Part shown: one piece after another, positions 63,251 to 64,000 of the stretch
How positions within the stretch are numbered: position 1 is the stretch's first letter
Layout: every line of letters starts with the position of its first letter
Source: Lytechinus variegatus
Taxonomy: Eukaryota; Echinodermata; Echinoidea; Temnopleuroida; Toxopneustidae
DNA: 64,000 nt
Direction of reading: 5' to 3'
Assembly (NCBI RefSeq): GCF_018143015.1
Contig: NC_054743.1
Location: 42,674,922-42,738,921, forward strand
The notes under the pieces: model-generated
Seen by the model: the letters and a program-made list of their open reading frames with translations, nothing else
The model's database searches: none
What the model was told of the DNA's origin: nothing
Position numbers and translations under genes: made by a program

Positions 63251-64000
63251 TACACTACAAAGTGGTATGAGTGTAATCTGGCCAAGAATTCTTTTAGTAT
63301 TCATTGTAAAGAAGATTTTTTTTTTCCTTCCATACTGTTTGTCGTGTCTTTTGTTTGTTTGCCTTTTTTGTTCCAGGCAGGATCGGTCGAGAGTCAACGC
63401 GACCTCTGATCAATATGTCACCGGGGCTACCAAACAATGATTTGTGCCATTTTATTGGAGCAAAGTTTCACCTCAGGTTCGTTTTATCATGTTTATGCTC
63501 CAAAACCAATACATAATATTTACAGCTCTCGTTTTCTTCTTATCTTTTTTTTATTGATGAGAAGCATTACGATGGAACAGAATCACGTTGTCAATGTTTA
63601 CAAGTTTTTTTTAAACGACGCCTCGTTTTCAGAAGATAAAAATCAAATGAGTACGTGTTTAGTGCTTCGTTCATTTTGATATTGTGCTCTCGCAGCACAG
63701 GCTTGGGGTGCGCTTACCCCCCCCCCCCTAAAGTAAAAAGGGAAAGATAGCTAGGGTAATATTTTTTCTGAATATTATGTCAAAATCTTTCACAAAATTA
63801 GATTTTTACTAACCATTTAAAAATTTGGGATTGCTTCTGATTTTTTTAGATTTTTTCCTTTTGTTTGTGCAAGGTGTGTCTCCTCTATAATTATAACAGC
63901 GAGTTATCGCAAACCTCTGGGACGCATCATAAGGGTCTGGTAACACAAAGTTAACGATTAATCATACACTCGATTTCCATAATTGATTGTACATTATAGT
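63250..64000. other. Intergenic, no gene recognised
   Basis: AT-rich with a poly-C run (about 63718-63729). No exon with family resemblance on either strand. Confidence 0.45.

Noticed and set aside
62882..63409. 175-codon valine-rich frame, and threonine- and tyrosine-rich frames on the other strand
   Set aside because: All come from the TAG microsatellite.

Overview
This is animal nuclear DNA, most likely from a marine invertebrate deuterostome and probably a sea urchin. Genes are split into short exons with large introns, most of the sequence is AT-rich repeat or transposon, and there are tRNA-derived SINEs, Harbinger, Ty3/Gypsy and LINE remnants and many MITEs. The species assignment is an inference from repeat style and gene content; nothing in the window proves it.

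The only host genes I can support are two tandem paralogues on the minus strand. Both encode a nicotinic acetylcholine receptor-like (Cys-loop, pentameric ligand-gated cation channel) subunit. Gene A runs from its ATG at 34787 down to its stop at 3759. Gene B runs from its ATG at 58640 down to its stop at 41660. Each has nine coding exons of identical length in both copies (64, 134, 45, 110, 181, 169, 189, 199 and 283 nt), giving 457 residues plus stop. Three sizes and positions (45-nt exon 3, 110-nt exon 4, phase-1 intron in the M2-M3 loop) follow the classical nAChR gene structure. The proteins are about 86% identical by hand count (62 differences). They have a signal peptide, an extracellular domain with a vicinal Cys-Cys pair, four membrane segments and a cation-type GEK at the M2 entrance. 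Gene A has lost the first cysteine of the Cys-loop (TGT in B, TCT in A). Intron 1 of both copies appears to start with GC instead of GT.

Layout: 1-2900 is 3' flank with a 59-bp minisatellite. 2900-35090 is duplication unit A, expanded by insertions: an inverted minisatellite in intron 8; in intron 5 a decayed Ty3/Gypsy element (8.4-10.6 kb) and a 7.1-kb Harbinger-type element that split a tRNA-derived SINE (11.7-18.8 kb); in intron 3 a 2.6-kb TIR element carrying a LINE remnant (22.7-25.3 kb) and a CR1/Jockey-like LINE 3' end (25.4-26.1 kb); in intron 1 a nested TIR element (27.5-29.5 kb), a palindromic AT array (31.1-31.9 kb) and two LINE remnants (32.1-33.7 kb). 35090-40840 is the spacer between the genes: CCAAT-bearing repeats, a foldback element with a perfect 111-bp inverted repeat, two MITEs and a 210-bp tandem duplication. 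40840-58975 is the compact unit B. Its insertions are nested MITEs, a TA-flanked MITE and a LINE fragment in intron 4, and in intron 1 a 2-kb element full of a palindromic 17-mer. 58975-64000 is the upstream flank of gene B, with simple repeats, a SINE fragment, a MITE and a long TAG array.

The paralogue pair works as an internal control: intron 5 is 11.3 kb in A and 0.67 kb in B, so most large insertions can be assigned to after the duplication. Most open frames longer than 60 codons here are chance or repeat-derived.
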